Source of the DNA: UBA9715 sp045614225
Lineage (GTDB): Bacteria > Actinomycetota > Coriobacteriia > Coriobacteriales > Eggerthellaceae
DNA: 22,091 nucleotides
Assembly (NCBI GenBank): GCA_045614225.1
Contig: JAZLCO010000007.1
Span: 1 to 22,091, forward strand
Direction of reading: 5' to 3'
Position 1 is the first letter of the stretch. The number at the start of each line of letters is the position of its first letter. Below are positions 21,244-22,091 of the stretch, piece after piece. The translations under genes and the position numbers were made by a program. The notes beneath the pieces were generated by a model. It saw only the letters and a program-made list of their open reading frames with translations. It was not told the DNA's origin and made no database searches.

Positions 21244-21531
21244 ATGGCAGACAAGCTGAGCATTACCAAGGAGCGCACCGCCGAGCTCATTGCAGAGTAC
21301 GGCAAGGACGCGAACGATTCCGGCAACGTTGAGGTACAGGTCGCTATCCTGACCGAGCGCATCCGCAACCTCACCGAGCACCTGAAGGTCCACAAGAAGG
21401 ATAACCACACCCGCCGTGGCCTGATGAAGCTCATCGGTAAGCGTCGTGGCCTGCTGAAGTACATCAAGAAGCGCGACATCGAACAGTACCGTTCGCTCGT
21501 CAAGCGTCTCGGCATCCGCGACAACATCTAG
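21244..21531 (+). CDS. rpsO: Ribosomal protein S15
   Basis: S15 is a primary binder of the 16S central-domain three-way junction and forms bridge B4. The 95-residue product has the family core VQVAILTERIRNLTEHLKVH and DNHTRRGLMKLIGKRRGLLKY, slightly longer than the usual 89. ATG 21244 has AGGTGGAG just upstream. The gene has its own promoter, a long leader and a strong terminator. pnp follows, as in most bacteria. Confidence 0.97.
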   Translation: MADKLSITKERTAELIAEYGKDANDSGNVEVQVAILTERIRNLTEHLKVHKKDNHTRRGLMKLIGKRRGLLKYIKKRDIEQYRSLVKRLGIRDNI

Positions 21532-21538
21532 TGAAGAT

Positions 21539-21564
21539 GAACCCGCGTCAGCGGGTTCTTTTCT
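21539..21564 (+). terminator. Intrinsic terminator after rpsO
   Basis: GAACCCGC (21539-21546) and GCGGGTTC (21551-21558) form a perfect 8-bp stem with loop GTCA and tail TTTTCT. It begins eight bases after the rpsO stop. It would cut or attenuate transcription into pnp. Confidence 0.9.
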
Positions 21565-21565
21565 A

Positions 21566-21598
21566 ATGAGCCGTATTAGGAAGAAGAATGAGGCTCAT
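21566..21598 (+). promoter_or_regulatory. Hairpin in the pnp leader
   Basis: ATGAGCC (21566-21572) and GGCTCAT (21592-21598) form a 7-bp stem around a 19-base purine-rich loop, 37 bases before pnp. A leader hairpin between rpsO and pnp is where PNPase autoregulation acts in Escherichia coli; the same role here is only a guess. Confidence 0.35.
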
Positions 21599-21635
21599 GA
21601 GGTAATAAAGAGGAAAAAGAGGAAGTAGAGCAAAC

Positions 21636-22091
21636 ATGGAAAAAATCGTTGAGAAGTTCGAACTTTATGGCAAGGAATACCGCTTCGAGACGGGCGAGCT
21701 CGCCAAGCAGACGACGGGTGCAGTGCTCGTCGGTCAAGGCGACACTACCGTACTCGTGACGGCTGTCATTTCCAGCCAGGAAAAGGATTACGACTTCTTC
21801 CCGCTGACCGTTGACTACATCGAGAAGATGTACGCTGTCGGTCGCATCCCCGGCGGTTATCTCAAGCGCGAGGCCCGTCCTTCCGAGAAGGGCACGCTGA
21901 CTGCGCGCATGATCGACCGTCCGATCCGCCCCGGTTTCGCCGAGGGCTTCAAGCGCGAGGTGCATGTCGTTGCGACAACGCTCGTTGCTGACCAGGAAAA
22001 CCCCATCGACAACATTTGCGTTATGGGCGCTTCTGCCGCGCTGATGATCGGCGATGCACCGTTTGATGGTCCGTGCGCCTGCGTACGCGTT
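21636..22091 (+). CDS. pnp: Polyribonucleotide nucleotidyltransferase, N-terminal part (partial)
   Basis: PNPase degrades RNA phosphorolytically from the 3' end. The window contains the first 152 codons, which cover most of the first RNase PH-like domain: FELYGKEYRFETGELAKQT, GAVLVGQGDTTVLVTAV, FFPLTVDYIEKMYAVGRIPGGYLKREARPSEKG and MIDRPIRPGF, all strongly conserved in the family. ATG 21636 has an AGAGGAAG site upstream. The rest lies beyond the window edge, so the KH and S1 domains cannot be checked. It follows rpsO, the usual bacterial order, after a terminator. Confidence 0.95.
   Translation, partial: MEKIVEKFELYGKEYRFETGELAKQTTGAVLVGQGDTTVLVTAVISSQEKDYDFFPLTVDYIEKMYAVGRIPGGYLKREARPSEKGTLTARMIDRPIRPGFAEGFKREVHVVATTLVADQENPIDNICVMGASAALMIGDAPFDGPCACVRV

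Noticed and set aside
21129..21332. 67-codon frame starting MNRLRKSAVTSLLVLMATSMT, which looks like a signal peptide
   Set aside because: Its ATG overlaps the -10 box of the rpsO promoter, so it would not be on the rpsO transcript. It also runs out of frame into rpsO.
1..22091. Search for tRNA, CRISPR, insertion sequences, phage or toxin-antitoxin genes
   Set aside because: Apart from the gaps listed, the window is filled with recognisable housekeeping genes. No cloverleaf, repeat-spacer array, transposase or small toxin/antitoxin pair was seen.

Overview
The window reads as a core-genome segment of an actinobacterium, most likely a member of the Coriobacteriia (Eggerthellaceae-like). The reasons are a mycobacterial-type integration host factor gene (mihF) placed pyrF-mihF-gmk-rpoZ as in other Actinobacteria, a moderately high GC content by eye, and Coriobacteriia-like core proteins combined with gene neighbourhoods that resemble Firmicutes (comEA-comEC-holA; hrcA-dnaJ-phoH-ybeY-dgkA-era-recO). 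The genus is not determined. I saw no tRNA, rRNA, CRISPR array, insertion sequence, phage gene or plasmid function.

Layout. Positions 1-875 hold the 3' end of pyrD and pyrF (pyrimidine synthesis). A 302-base intergenic region follows, with a strong hairpin, a promoter, a possible 28-codon leader ORF and a terminator-like hairpin. Then comes mihF-gmk-rpoZ-thiI, closed by a clear intrinsic terminator at 3590-3621. comEA-comEC-holA (3857-7794) couples DNA-uptake genes to a polymerase clamp-loader gene. holA converges on lepA (minus strand, 7924-9783) across a large nested inverted repeat. lepA and rpsT diverge from a shared promoter region. rpsT carries a long charged C-terminal extension and ends at a pair of hairpins. 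dus-hemW follow as an overlapping pair. A variant CIRCE operator precedes hrcA, which heads a compact run hrcA-dnaJ-mtaB-phoH-ybeY-dgkA-era with several start/stop overlaps. An AT-rich promoter region then leads to a zinc-ribbon/PASTA membrane protein and recO. rpsO has its own promoter and a structured leader, a terminator follows it, and the 5' part of pnp runs off the window.

How the genes fit together. Most are growth and translation housekeeping: nucleotide synthesis (pyrD, pyrF, gmk), nucleoid and RNA polymerase (mihF, rpoZ), tRNA modification (thiI, dus, mtaB), ribosome assembly and function (rpsT, rpsO, lepA, era, ybeY), RNA turnover (pnp, ybeY, possibly phoH), proteostasis (hrcA, dnaJ), replication/repair/uptake (holA, recO, comEA, comEC), lipid-carrier recycling (dgkA) and heme delivery (hemW).

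The most interesting signals are regulatory or architectural, not a new cassette. They are: (1) an rpsO leader whose hairpin loop is perfectly complementary to the rpsO Shine-Dalgarno, suggesting a pseudoknot autoregulatory element; (2) an S20 protein about twice the normal length with a basic-then-acidic helical tail; (3) a leader ORF overlapping a terminator-like hairpin before mihF; (4) a shortened HrcA next to a CIRCE variant with compensating arm changes; (5) a kinase-less zinc-ribbon/PASTA membrane protein preceded by helically phased TATCAA repeats; and (6) a 105-base nested inverted repeat between holA and lepA. All positions and motifs were read by eye. No folding, alignment or database search was run.
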